Source of the DNA: Muribaculum sp.
GTDB taxonomy: Bacteria > Bacillota > Clostridia > Lachnospirales > Lachnospiraceae
Assembly: GCA_023663735.1 (NCBI GenBank)
Contig: JAMPGV010000002.1
Location: 62,001-126,000 of the forward strand
Direction of reading: 5' to 3'
Length of the DNA stretch: 64,000 nucleotides
Below are positions 35,300 through 42,077 of this stretch, piece by piece (positions within the stretch are counted from its first letter, which is position 1; each line of letters opens with the position of its first letter). Position numbers and translations under genes: made by a program. The notes beneath the pieces were generated by a model, which ran no database searches, was not told the origin of the DNA, and saw nothing but the letters and a program-made list of their open reading frames with translations.

Positions 35300-36895
35300 T
35301 TACCAATCCTCGCTGAGCCAGTTGCGCAGGAGCGTTGCTGCAGCGTCCGGATTCTCGTCCACAAACTTCTCTACCACCCTGCGGGTCTCGGACTTGGCCT
35401 CCAGATCGATGTCCTCCACTTCCGTCTCGGCCGTGGACTGCAGAAGGCTCTCCACGGAGAGTTCCTCGTCCTGCTGCGCCGATCTTCTGCCGCCCATGCT
35501 GCGCAGCACCACAAATGCCAGCAGTCCCACAATCACCACCAGCATAACAATGCTCATGATGCTGGTCGGGTTCACCGTCATGCCTACCCGATCCACAAAC
35601 CGCGGCGACTCATAGGAAATAATCGTGATCTTTTCCCGGGGGATTCCGGTGGCGTTGGACGCCAGATCATAATAATCCGGATCCACCTCAAGCTTTACGT
35701 CCGCCCCGTTGTTGAGTTTATAGTCCTCCCAAGTGATGTCGCCGTCCAAAAGCCCCTGCCTGCGCACATCTTCCTCCCGGTACTCGCGGTAACGGATCAG
35801 CGAGATGGACATGCTGGATTCCCCGTACCGGATGGCTCCGGGAATCACTTCTTTGTACTGGATATTCTCATTGGGCAGGAAATTCTCGATCTTCTCGTTC
35901 TGCGTGGCGGAGGACTCGTTGGAATCGGGGGACACATACCCCTGCTCATTGTTGGAGTCCGTTCCGGGGATGGCGGAGCCGCTGTTGGTACTCTCCGACT
36001 CAAACGTGGAGCGGTTGGCAAGATACCCTTCCTCTCTGCCGTCAGCCACGCTGTAAGTCTTGATCGTCTCCTCATAGGAAGCGTAATCCATGCTCAGATT
36101 GCAGGCCACTTCCACCTGACTGAACTGATTGGTTCCCAGCAGCGCGGTCTTGACCTGATTGGCCACCATGGTCTGTCCCTGACTCTGCAGCTCCTGCATG
36201 GAACCTGCGACGCCCGTCATCGTATAATCGTTTCCGCCCGCGAACAACAGGTTGGAATCCGAGTCCAGAATCGTGATGTTCGCCAGACTGGAGTTGCCCA
36301 GCCATGTGGCGACCGCCCGGGCCACGTTGGCCGCGTTGGCGGAGGTGAACGTCCCGTCCAACTCCAGCTGTATGTATGCGCTGGCTTCCTGTTTCTCGCG
36401 GATCAGCGTTCCGTTCTGTTCCGGAATGTTCAACAGCACATCCGCACTCTTGACATTGGAGAAGAAAGTGAGATTCTTCTCCACCTTACTCTCGTATGCT
36501 TCTTTCGTCAGCTTCTCCTTATCGGAAGCCGTCGTGGAAATACTTCCGTTGAGCGCCTGCTGAATCGTATACTCGTCGGCGCCGTACCCGGCGCCTCCGA
36601 GCGCCCAGACCGCCGTCGTGTACTGTCCCGACTCCACGCTGAATTTCAATCCGTCCGCGGAAGGTTTGTATTTGATGCCCGCTCCGTCCAAAAGCGCCTG
36701 CACCTCGGCGGCCTCTGCGGCATTCTCGCAGGTGTAGAGCGCCGTGTACTGCGGCTGTGATGTCACATAGATGATCAGCGCAAACGCAAAGATTACTGTC
36801 GCCGCCAGTCCGATGATGATCGTCTTCTGGCGGGAAGTGAATTTATTCCACCAGTCTATTACCTTTTGCAGGATTTCTTTCAATTTCTCCGGCAT
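35300..36895 (-). CDS. fliF: flagellar MS-ring protein FliF
   Basis: 531 aa. Two membrane segments (IIIGLAATVIFAFALIIYVT near residue 25 and SIMSIVMLVVIVGLLAFVVL near residue 440) flank the periplasmic ring-building motifs (LYTCENAAEAAEVQALLDGA; VNLNIPEQ-like VLLNIPEQNG). The C-terminus, ENPDAAATLLRNWLSED, is the FliG-binding tail. It is the platform of the basal body. Confidence 0.98.
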   Translation of the reverse strand: MPEKLKEILQKVIDWWNKFTSRQKTIIIGLAATVIFAFALIIYVTSQPQYTALYTCENAAEAAEVQALLDGAGIKYKPSADGLKFSVESGQYTTAVWALGGAGYGADEYTIQQALNGSISTTASDKEKLTKEAYESKVEKNLTFFSNVKSADVLLNIPEQNGTLIREKQEASAYIQLELDGTFTSANAANVARAVATWLGNSSLANITILDSDSNLLFAGGNDYTMTGVAGSMQELQSQGQTMVANQVKTALLGTNQFSQVEVACNLSMDYASYEETIKTYSVADGREEGYLANRSTFESESTNSGSAIPGTDSNNEQGYVSPDSNESSATQNEKIENFLPNENIQYKEVIPGAIRYGESSMSISLIRYREYREEDVRRQGLLDGDITWEDYKLNNGADVKLEVDPDYYDLASNATGIPREKITIISYESPRFVDRVGMTVNPTSIMSIVMLVVIVGLLAFVVLRSMGGRRSAQQDEELSVESLLQSTAETEVEDIDLEAKSETRRVVEKFVDENPDAAATLLRNWLSEDW

Positions 36896-36937
36896 GGTAT
36901 TTCTCCCGTCTCATGTATTGGTCATTTCGTACTGCCA

Positions 36938-37285
36938 TTAAATCTGCATCTGCATCAGCTCTTTGTAGGCGTCAAGCAGTTTGTCGCGGATGGCAACCGT
37001 GTACTGCAGAGCCGTGGACGCTTTCTGCAGGGCGATCGTCAGGTCATGCGTGTTCTCCGTCTCACCCAGCATAAAACGCACTTCTTCGTCCTCCATATCG
37101 GACAGATAGCTGTTTGTGGTCTTGATATTGCCGATTGCAGAATTTAAAAGAGCCTCAAACATGGTGCCGTCCACGGAATCGTTCTTCTCCGTCAGGCTTC
37201 CCGTCAATGAGGACATCCTCTCCATGGCATCCAGTCCCGAAGTTCCTCCCAGCGCGCTAAGCGGCGCAATCGATGATAAATCCAT
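36938..37285 (-). CDS. fliE: flagellar hook-basal body complex protein FliE
   Basis: 115 aa. The C-terminal two-thirds shows the family core (FEALLNSAIGNIKTTNSYLS, then LTIALQKASTALQYTVAIRD). FliE links the MS ring to the rod. It stands in the flgB-flgC-fliE-fliF order. A short repeat-containing spacer separates it from flgC. Confidence 0.95.
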   Translation of the reverse strand: MDLSSIAPLSALGGTSGLDAMERMSSLTGSLTEKNDSVDGTMFEALLNSAIGNIKTTNSYLSDMEDEEVRFMLGETENTHDLTIALQKASTALQYTVAIRDKLLDAYKELMQMQI

Positions 37286-37331
37286 AGTCTTTCTCCTTCT
37301 TCATACTCCTCATTCCGCCGATACCAATCGG

Positions 37332-37370
37332 CATGTCCCGGTCTACCGACATGTCCCGGTCTATCGACAT
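37332..37370 (-). repeat. 18-bp tandem repeat between flgC and fliE
   Basis: The plus-strand unit catgtcccggtctaycga occurs twice in tandem (37332-37349 and 37350-37367, one mismatch), followed by a partial third. It begins 3 bp after the flgC stop and fills half of the 87-bp gap. No hairpin or promoter function is evident. Confidence 0.85.
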
Positions 37371-37372
37371 TT

Positions 37373-37825
37373 TTACTGCTGTGCGAGCTGCAGCCCCTGC
37401 AGCGCCATCGACTTGCTGGCGCCAAAAGCCGTGGAATTCGCCTGATAAGCGCGGCTTGCGTCGATCAGATTGGTCATCTCCGTCACAATATTGACATTGG
37501 GCAACGTCACATAGCCGTTCTCGTCCGCATCGGGATGCGCGGGATCATAGACCATCTTGCCCTCCGTCTTCGTATCTTCATAGATACCGTTTACCTTCAC
37601 GCCCTGCCCGATATAGGCGGCGGAAGCGCCCTGCAGCACCTTGTGGAACGGTCTCGTCACATCTTTTCCCTTTGCGGCGAAAGTTACCACCTTGCGCACA
37701 TAGGGCGTCCCGTCCTCCGTGCGGGTTGTCTGGGCGTTGGCCACATTCTCCGAAATGGTATCCATGCGCAGCCGCTGCGCAGTCATACCGGAAGCGTTTA
37801 TATTGAACGCGGAAAACATACTCAT
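37373..37825 (-). CDS. flgC: flagellar basal-body rod protein FlgC
   Basis: 150 aa. It has the axial-protein N-terminus (FNINASGMTAQRLRMDTISE, ENVANAQTTRTEDG) and the C-terminal VNIVTEMTNLIDASRAYQAN helix. It is a proximal rod subunit. AGGAGG precedes the ATG. Its leader is the unusual purine-rich spacer after flgB. Confidence 0.97.
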   Translation of the reverse strand: MSMFSAFNINASGMTAQRLRMDTISENVANAQTTRTEDGTPYVRKVVTFAAKGKDVTRPFHKVLQGASAAYIGQGVKVNGIYEDTKTEGKMVYDPAHPDADENGYVTLPNVNIVTEMTNLIDASRAYQANSTAFGASKSMALQGLQLAQQ

Positions 37826-37829
37826 GGTT

Positions 37830-38122
37830 TACTCCTCCTGTCCTATCTCATTTTATCTTATCTTGTTTTTCTTGCCTCGCTTTAGCTTGCCTATCTTATC
37901 TCGCCTTGTCTTGCCTTTTCTTGTCTTGCTTTTTCTTGTCTATCTTATCTCGCCCTACTCTGTTTTATCTTGTCTGCTCCGTCCTATTGACGTCCGCTCC
38001 TTTCCGGGGAAGCGGTGACTTAGTCTAAATTCTTTTAACGTTTCCTTAACATTGCCCGCTCATCTTGATCCTAATCCGCCCTGCGGCGGCCGATGGGCGG
38101 CGTGACAAGCGCAAAAGACGAT
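37830..38122 (-). repeat. purine-rich low-complexity spacer between flgB and flgC
   Basis: A 293-bp non-coding stretch. From about 37838 to 37985 the plus strand is almost pure T/C with a few G/A, built of loosely repeated tatcttatctcgcc and cttgtcttgctttttc units; the transcript is therefore a GA-rich repeat (AAGACAAGATAAG...). The rest (37985-38122) holds no recognisable gene, hairpin or promoter. It replaces the few bases that normally separate these co-translated rod genes. Confidence 0.75.
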
Positions 38123-38512
38123 TCAGCGCATCACCGTCTCAAGGTTCTGGAACTCCTGCCGGATGCTGGCGATCAGTCCCTGATACTTCAGCTGGTTCTC
38201 CACCAGCATCACATTCTCGTTCTCGATGTCCACATTGTTGCCGTCCAGACGATAGGAAAACTCCGCATAGTCCGTATATACCTGCGGGCGCAGCATATGG
38301 GTTTTCACATTATGTACCTTCTCGTCCATTGACACATAGCGGTTATTGCCCAGCGCTTTCTTTAACTCCGACTCGAACGCCACGTCCTGACGCTTGTAGC
38401 CGGGGGTGTCCACATTGGAAATGTTGTTGGAAATCGCTTCGTTGCGGAGCCAGCTTGCGTCCGCGGCCTTGCTCAAAACATTGATGTAATCAAAGGCATT
38501 GGTGTTGATCAT
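38123..38512 (-). CDS. flgB: flagellar basal-body rod protein FlgB
   Basis: 129 aa from the ATG at 38512 (AAAGGAG, 6-base spacing). Rod signature: WLRNEAISNNISNVDTPGYK near residues 22-41, and the C-terminal helix ENEVMLVENQL-like (ENVMLVENQLKYQGLIASI). First gene of the motility operon, directly behind the promoter at 38564-38591. Confidence 0.97.
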   Translation of the reverse strand: MINTNAFDYINVLSKAADASWLRNEAISNNISNVDTPGYKRQDVAFESELKKALGNNRYVSMDEKVHNVKTHMLRPQVYTDYAEFSYRLDGNNVDIENENVMLVENQLKYQGLIASIRQEFQNLETVMR

Positions 38513-38563
38513 ATCATACTCCTTTCGTACCAAAAAGCAGGACATAACATGCCTACTTTATTT

Positions 38564-38591
38564 ATTATAAATTATTTTGCCAAAAAGACAA
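38564..38591 (-). promoter_or_regulatory. promoter of the fla/che operon, upstream of flgB
   Basis: On the minus strand TATAAT (38564-38569) is preceded at 16 bp by TTGTCT (38586-38591). The region upstream is very AT-rich. The predicted start near 38557 gives a 45-nt leader to flgB. It appears to be the main promoter for the whole operon. Confidence 0.8.
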
Positions 38592-38602
38592 TATCTTTTT
38601 TT

Positions 38603-38617
38603 GAATTTGAAAAAATT
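38603..38617. promoter_or_regulatory. possible CodY box upstream of the flgB promoter
   Basis: GAATTTGAAAAAATT (read on the other strand AATTTTTTCAAATTC) matches the CodY consensus AATTTTCWGAAAATT at 11 of 15 positions. It is 12 bp upstream of the -35. CodY represses the fla/che operon in B. subtilis and codY is the adjacent gene, but a four-mismatch site in AT-rich DNA can arise by chance. Confidence 0.35.
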
Positions 38618-38634
38618 GTATATTCTTCTGAGGC

Positions 38635-38663
38635 ATCTTGAAATAGGATAATATCTTGAAATA
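38635..38663. repeat. paired 11-bp direct repeat upstream of flgB
   Basis: atcttgaaata occurs at 38635-38645 and again at 38653-38663, 18 bp apart start to start (close to two helical turns), between the codY terminator and the flgB promoter. The spacing suits a dimeric regulator binding one face of the DNA; no regulator is identified. Confidence 0.45.
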
Positions 38664-38668
38664 AAATA

Positions 38669-38702
38669 AAAAGGACCTATCGCTCACACAATAAATCCTT
38701 TT
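38669..38702 (-). terminator. intrinsic terminator of codY
   Basis: The transcript forms a 15-bp stem (AAAAGGATTTATTGT with GCGATAGGTCCTTTT, several G-U pairs) with loop GTGA, followed by TATTTTATTT. It lies 62 bp past the codY stop and separates codY from the flgB promoter. Confidence 0.8.
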
Positions 38703-38763
38703 ATCACCCGTCGCCGCCGCAATCCGTTGCTCTGTAATGGTCTGTGCAGTTGTATTTGCCGCC

Positions 38764-39552
38764 CTATCCGCGCTTATTCTGGCGCTTCAACTCCTCGATC
38801 TCGTCGAACACCACATCGTTGAGTACCTTGATATAAGTGCCTTTCATGCCGGAAGAACGGGATTCAATGACGCCCGCGCTCTCAAATTTGCGCAGCGCGT
38901 TGACGATCACGGAGCGCGTGATTCCCACCCGGTCCGCAATCTTGCTGGCCACCAGAATCCCCTCCATGCCGTTTAACTCGTCAAAAATATGCGTGATGGC
39001 CTCCATCTCCGAGAATGAGAGGGTGCTGATAGCGGATTTCACCACCGCAATCTTGCGGCTCTCCTCCGCACTCTCCTCATTCACCGCCCTAAGCATCTCC
39101 AACCCCACCACGGTGGTGCCGTACTCGCACAGAATAATATCGTCGATATCGTACTGCGCGTCGCATTTGTAGATAAACAGCGTCCCCAGACGCTCCCCCG
39201 CGATCTCAATGGGGGCGATTGTCGCCTGAAATTTCCGGATATCCGCGCTCTCAAACCCCAGCGTCTCCAGATTGACGTTCTCCTTGGTGGAAAGCACGCC
39301 CAGCAGCCGCTCGTTCAACATGGGATCGATAAAGCCGCCCACGCTCTCATCGATCAGCTCCGTGATGGCGTCCACGCCGTCCGCCTTGCCCACGCCCAGC
39401 ACCTTTCCCTTGCGGCTGATGACCAGCACATTGGAGTCGAGAATCTCACGCATCACTTTACAGATGTCGTTGAACACAACTTTGCTGGAATTGTTGTTGT
39501 GCAATAGTTTGCCGATCTTCCTCGTCTTATCCAATAATTGTACGCTGCTCAT
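38764..39552 (-). CDS. codY: GTP-sensing transcriptional pleiotropic repressor CodY
   Basis: 262 aa from the ATG at 39552 (GGAGG, 7-base spacing). The N-terminal GAF domain (MSSVQLLDKTRKIGKLLHN) senses branched-chain amino acids and the C-terminal winged helix has the conserved ASKIADRVGITRSVIVNALR recognition region. It represses stationary-phase, nutrient and motility genes. Its position beside flgB matches B. subtilis. Confidence 0.98.
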   Translation of the reverse strand: MSSVQLLDKTRKIGKLLHNNNSSKVVFNDICKVMREILDSNVLVISRKGKVLGVGKADGVDAITELIDESVGGFIDPMLNERLLGVLSTKENVNLETLGFESADIRKFQATIAPIEIAGERLGTLFIYKCDAQYDIDDIILCEYGTTVVGLEMLRAVNEESAEESRKIAVVKSAISTLSFSEMEAITHIFDELNGMEGILVASKIADRVGITRSVIVNALRKFESAGVIESRSSGMKGTYIKVLNDVVFDEIEELKRQNKRG

Positions 39553-39612
39553 AAAATATCCTCCGCCTGTGGTATGCGCCGTCAAAAACGCTTTTTCACC
39601 TAATACAGAGTT

Positions 39613-39641
39613 ATTTTAGCACAAATAAAATCAGATTACAA
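39613..39641 (-). promoter_or_regulatory. promoter of codY
   Basis: TTGTAA (39636-39641) and TAAAAT (39613-39618), 17 bp apart, with a TG extended -10, on the minus strand. The transcript would start near 39607 and has a leader of about 55 nt with the GGAGG site at its end. Confidence 0.78.
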
Positions 39642-39692
39642 TGTAAAATAAACAATATGATTTATTTTTTTTAATTTTTAGACAATTCATCC

Positions 39693-39724
39693 TGCTGTCA
39701 TTTTGTGCTGTCAGCATGCTGTCA
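39693..39724. repeat. three TGCTGTCA direct repeats between topA and codY
   Basis: tgctgtca occurs at 39693-39700, 39706-39713 and 39717-39724. The array lies 20 bp past the topA stop and about 50 bp upstream of the codY -35. It could be an operator or a relic of duplication. No strong topA terminator is visible in the gap. Confidence 0.4.
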
Positions 39725-39745
39725 ATAGGAAGAACCTCGCGGCGT

Positions 39746-41824
39746 TCAGACGGTCGCCGCCTCCTTCGCCTTATCCTGAATATAACCGCAGTCCGCGTCC
39801 ATGCAGACATATTTGCTGCCCTTCTCCAGCATCACGCCGCCGCACCGGGGGCAGCGCTCCTTGGCCGGTTTGTCCCAGACCATAAAATCGCACTCGGGAT
39901 TGCCGATACAGCCGAAATACCGCCTGCCTTTCCGGGTCTTCTTCAACACCACATCCCTGCCGCACTTGGGACATTCCACGCCGATCTTCTCGAAATAAGG
40001 CTTCGTGTTGCGGCATTCCGGGAACCCCGGACAGGCCAGAAAACGCCCGTGCGGTCCGTATTTAATCACCATATTCCGCCCGCAGTTCTCACAGATCTCC
40101 TCGGATTCCTCATCGGCGATGGTGACTTCCGGCAGGTCCTTCTCCGCCTGTCTCACCGCCTCGTCCAGATCCGGATAGAAATTGGAGACGATTGTTTTCC
40201 ATTTTACGTCCCCCTCTTCCACGCTGTCGAGAAGCGCCTCCATATTAGCCGTAAAATTCACGTCCACAATGGACGGAAATGCCTGTTTCATCATGTTGTT
40301 GACCACTTCGCCAAGCTCCGTGACATAGAGGTTCTTGTTCTCCTTGGCCACATACCTTCTGGCGAGGATCGTGGTGATAGTGGGCGCATAGGTGCTGGGA
40401 CGCCCGATCCCCAGCTCTTCCAGCGCATGTACCAACCCGGCCTCCGTATAGTGGGCGGGCGGCTGTGTAAAATGCTGCGCAGGCGCAAACTCCACAAAAT
40501 CCAGTCTGCTGTCCTTCCCAAGACTGCTTGTCAGGGCGTTCTCCGCCTCCTTGTCGTCCTCCTGTATATATACGCTCATAAATCCGTCAAACACCAGCTT
40601 GGAAGCCGCCAGCGTAAACATATGCTGACCTGCCTGAATCTTCACGGATGTGGTCTCGTATCTGGCCGGACTCATGCGGCTGGCCACAAAACGCTTCCAC
40701 ACCAGCTGATAGAGCCGGAACAGGTCTCTGGGCAGTTCGTCCTTGACCGACACGGGCATTCTGGCGGGATCCGTGGGGCGGATCGCCTCGTGGGCGTCCT
40801 GAATCTTCTGCCCTTTTTTGCCCGCAGACGCGCTTTCCGCCTGATAGGCGTCCCCATACTGCTTGCCAATAAATTCTCTGGCCATCCCCTCCGCCTCCTC
40901 GGAGACGCGGGTGGAATCGGTACGCAGATAGGTGATGAGGCCGACCGTCCCCTCTCCCTTGATGTCCACGCCCTCATAGAGCTGCTGCGCCAGACGCATG
41001 GTCTTCTGGGTGGAGAAATTCAGCACCTTGCTGGCCTCCTGCTGTAAAGTGGAGGTGGTAAAGGGCAGCGGCGCTTTCTTGACGCGCTCCCCCTGCTTGA
41101 CTTCCGTCACATGGTACTCCGCGCCTTTTAACGAATCCATAATGGCGTCCGCCTCGGCCTTGCTGCGGATCGTCTGCTTCTTCCCCTCGCCGTAATATTT
41201 TGCCACGATGGGCTTCTTCTCTCCCTTTACGGCCAGCTTCACATCCAGCGACCAGTATTCTTCCGGGATAAAGGCGTTGATCTCCTCCTCCCTGTCGCAG
41301 ATGATGCGCAGAGCTACCGACTGCACGCGCCCCGCGCTGAGTCCTCTCTTGATCTTCGCCCACAGAAGCGGCGAAATCCGATAGCCCACCATGCGATCCA
41401 GCACCCGGCGGGCCTGCTGGGCGTCCACCAGATTCATATTGATCTCCCGGGCGTTCTTCAGGGAATCCTTCACCGCTTTCTTGGTGATCTCGTTAAAGGT
41501 AATGCGGTACACTTTTTTATCCTGAAGCTTCAGCGCATGGTACAGATGCCACGAAATGGCCTCTCCCTCCCGATCCGGGTCGGTAGCCAGATAGATCTTC
41601 TCCGCTTTTTTCACTTCCTTGCGCAGGGAGGCCAAAATGTCCCCCTTGCCCCGTATCGTGATATACTTCGGCTCATAGTCGTGTTCTACGTCGATGCCGA
41701 GCTGGCTCTTGGGCATGTCGCGCACATGTCCGTTGCTGGCGGCGACTTCGTAATTCGCGCCCAAAAATTTCTTAATGGTCTTTACCTTTGCCGGCGACTC
41801 CACAATAACCAAATATTTTGCCAT
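39746..41824 (-). CDS. topA: DNA topoisomerase I
   Basis: 692 aa type IA topoisomerase. The N-terminal Toprim domain begins VIVESPAKVKTIKKFLG; the catalytic Tyr lies in GLITYLRTDSTRVS near residue 300; three C-terminal four-Cys zinc modules follow (CENCGRNM, CPKCGRDV, CPRCGGVM). It relaxes negative supercoils. It has its own promoter and sits upstream of codY as in Bacillus, without the intervening trmFO-xerC-clpQY genes. Confidence 0.98.
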   Translation of the reverse strand: MAKYLVIVESPAKVKTIKKFLGANYEVAASNGHVRDMPKSQLGIDVEHDYEPKYITIRGKGDILASLRKEVKKAEKIYLATDPDREGEAISWHLYHALKLQDKKVYRITFNEITKKAVKDSLKNAREINMNLVDAQQARRVLDRMVGYRISPLLWAKIKRGLSAGRVQSVALRIICDREEEINAFIPEEYWSLDVKLAVKGEKKPIVAKYYGEGKKQTIRSKAEADAIMDSLKGAEYHVTEVKQGERVKKAPLPFTTSTLQQEASKVLNFSTQKTMRLAQQLYEGVDIKGEGTVGLITYLRTDSTRVSEEAEGMAREFIGKQYGDAYQAESASAGKKGQKIQDAHEAIRPTDPARMPVSVKDELPRDLFRLYQLVWKRFVASRMSPARYETTSVKIQAGQHMFTLAASKLVFDGFMSVYIQEDDKEAENALTSSLGKDSRLDFVEFAPAQHFTQPPAHYTEAGLVHALEELGIGRPSTYAPTITTILARRYVAKENKNLYVTELGEVVNNMMKQAFPSIVDVNFTANMEALLDSVEEGDVKWKTIVSNFYPDLDEAVRQAEKDLPEVTIADEESEEICENCGRNMVIKYGPHGRFLACPGFPECRNTKPYFEKIGVECPKCGRDVVLKKTRKGRRYFGCIGNPECDFMVWDKPAKERCPRCGGVMLEKGSKYVCMDADCGYIQDKAKEAATV

Positions 41825-41861
41825 ATCTCTTCTCCCATATTGATTTTACCAATCGTGAAAC

Positions 41862-41890
41862 ACTATACACCAAATTTTTCCGGAGTGCAA
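41862..41890 (-). promoter_or_regulatory. promoter of topA
   Basis: TTGCAC (41885-41890) and TATAGT (41862-41867), exactly 17 bp apart on the minus strand. The start is predicted near 41855, about 30 nt before the topA ATG, which has GGGAGAAGAG upstream. Confidence 0.82.
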
Positions 41891-41941
41891 GTTTTTTCAT
41901 AGAATCTTTATATGGAGTTTGAGAAATTTTATGCCTAAAAA

Positions 41942-41982
41942 AGGAGTCCTGCCCGCAGACGCTAAGTCTTGGGAGGACTCCT
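41942..41982 (-). terminator. intrinsic terminator of the type IV pilus operon
   Basis: Arms AGGAGTCCT (41974-41982) and AGGACTCCT (41942-41950), a 9-bp perfect stem with an inner AGAC/GTCT stem, followed on the minus strand by TTTTTT. It lies 95 bp past the last pilin gene and 50 bp before the topA promoter. Confidence 0.92.
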
Positions 41983-42011
41983 CTTCGTTCAATGAATGAA
42001 TATGAAACTAA

Positions 42012-42041
42012 ATGACTCTTATTTGAATGAATCTTATTTAA
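42012..42041. repeat. 15-bp tandem repeat after the pilus operon
   Basis: Two adjacent units, atgactcttatttga and atgaatcttatttaa, match at 13 of 15 bases. They lie between the stop at 42078 and the terminator. No function is apparent. Confidence 0.75.
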
Positions 42042-42077
42042 ATAAATCCTTGAAGGATGCTTCGCTATTTACCAACT

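Noticed and set aside
39716..41047. 443-codon plus-strand frame opposite topA
   Set aside because: Antisense shadow; no recognisable protein.
41942..41982. Riboswitch or T-box before topA
   Set aside because: The stem and T-run orientation fit a simple terminator of the pilus operon on the minus strand.
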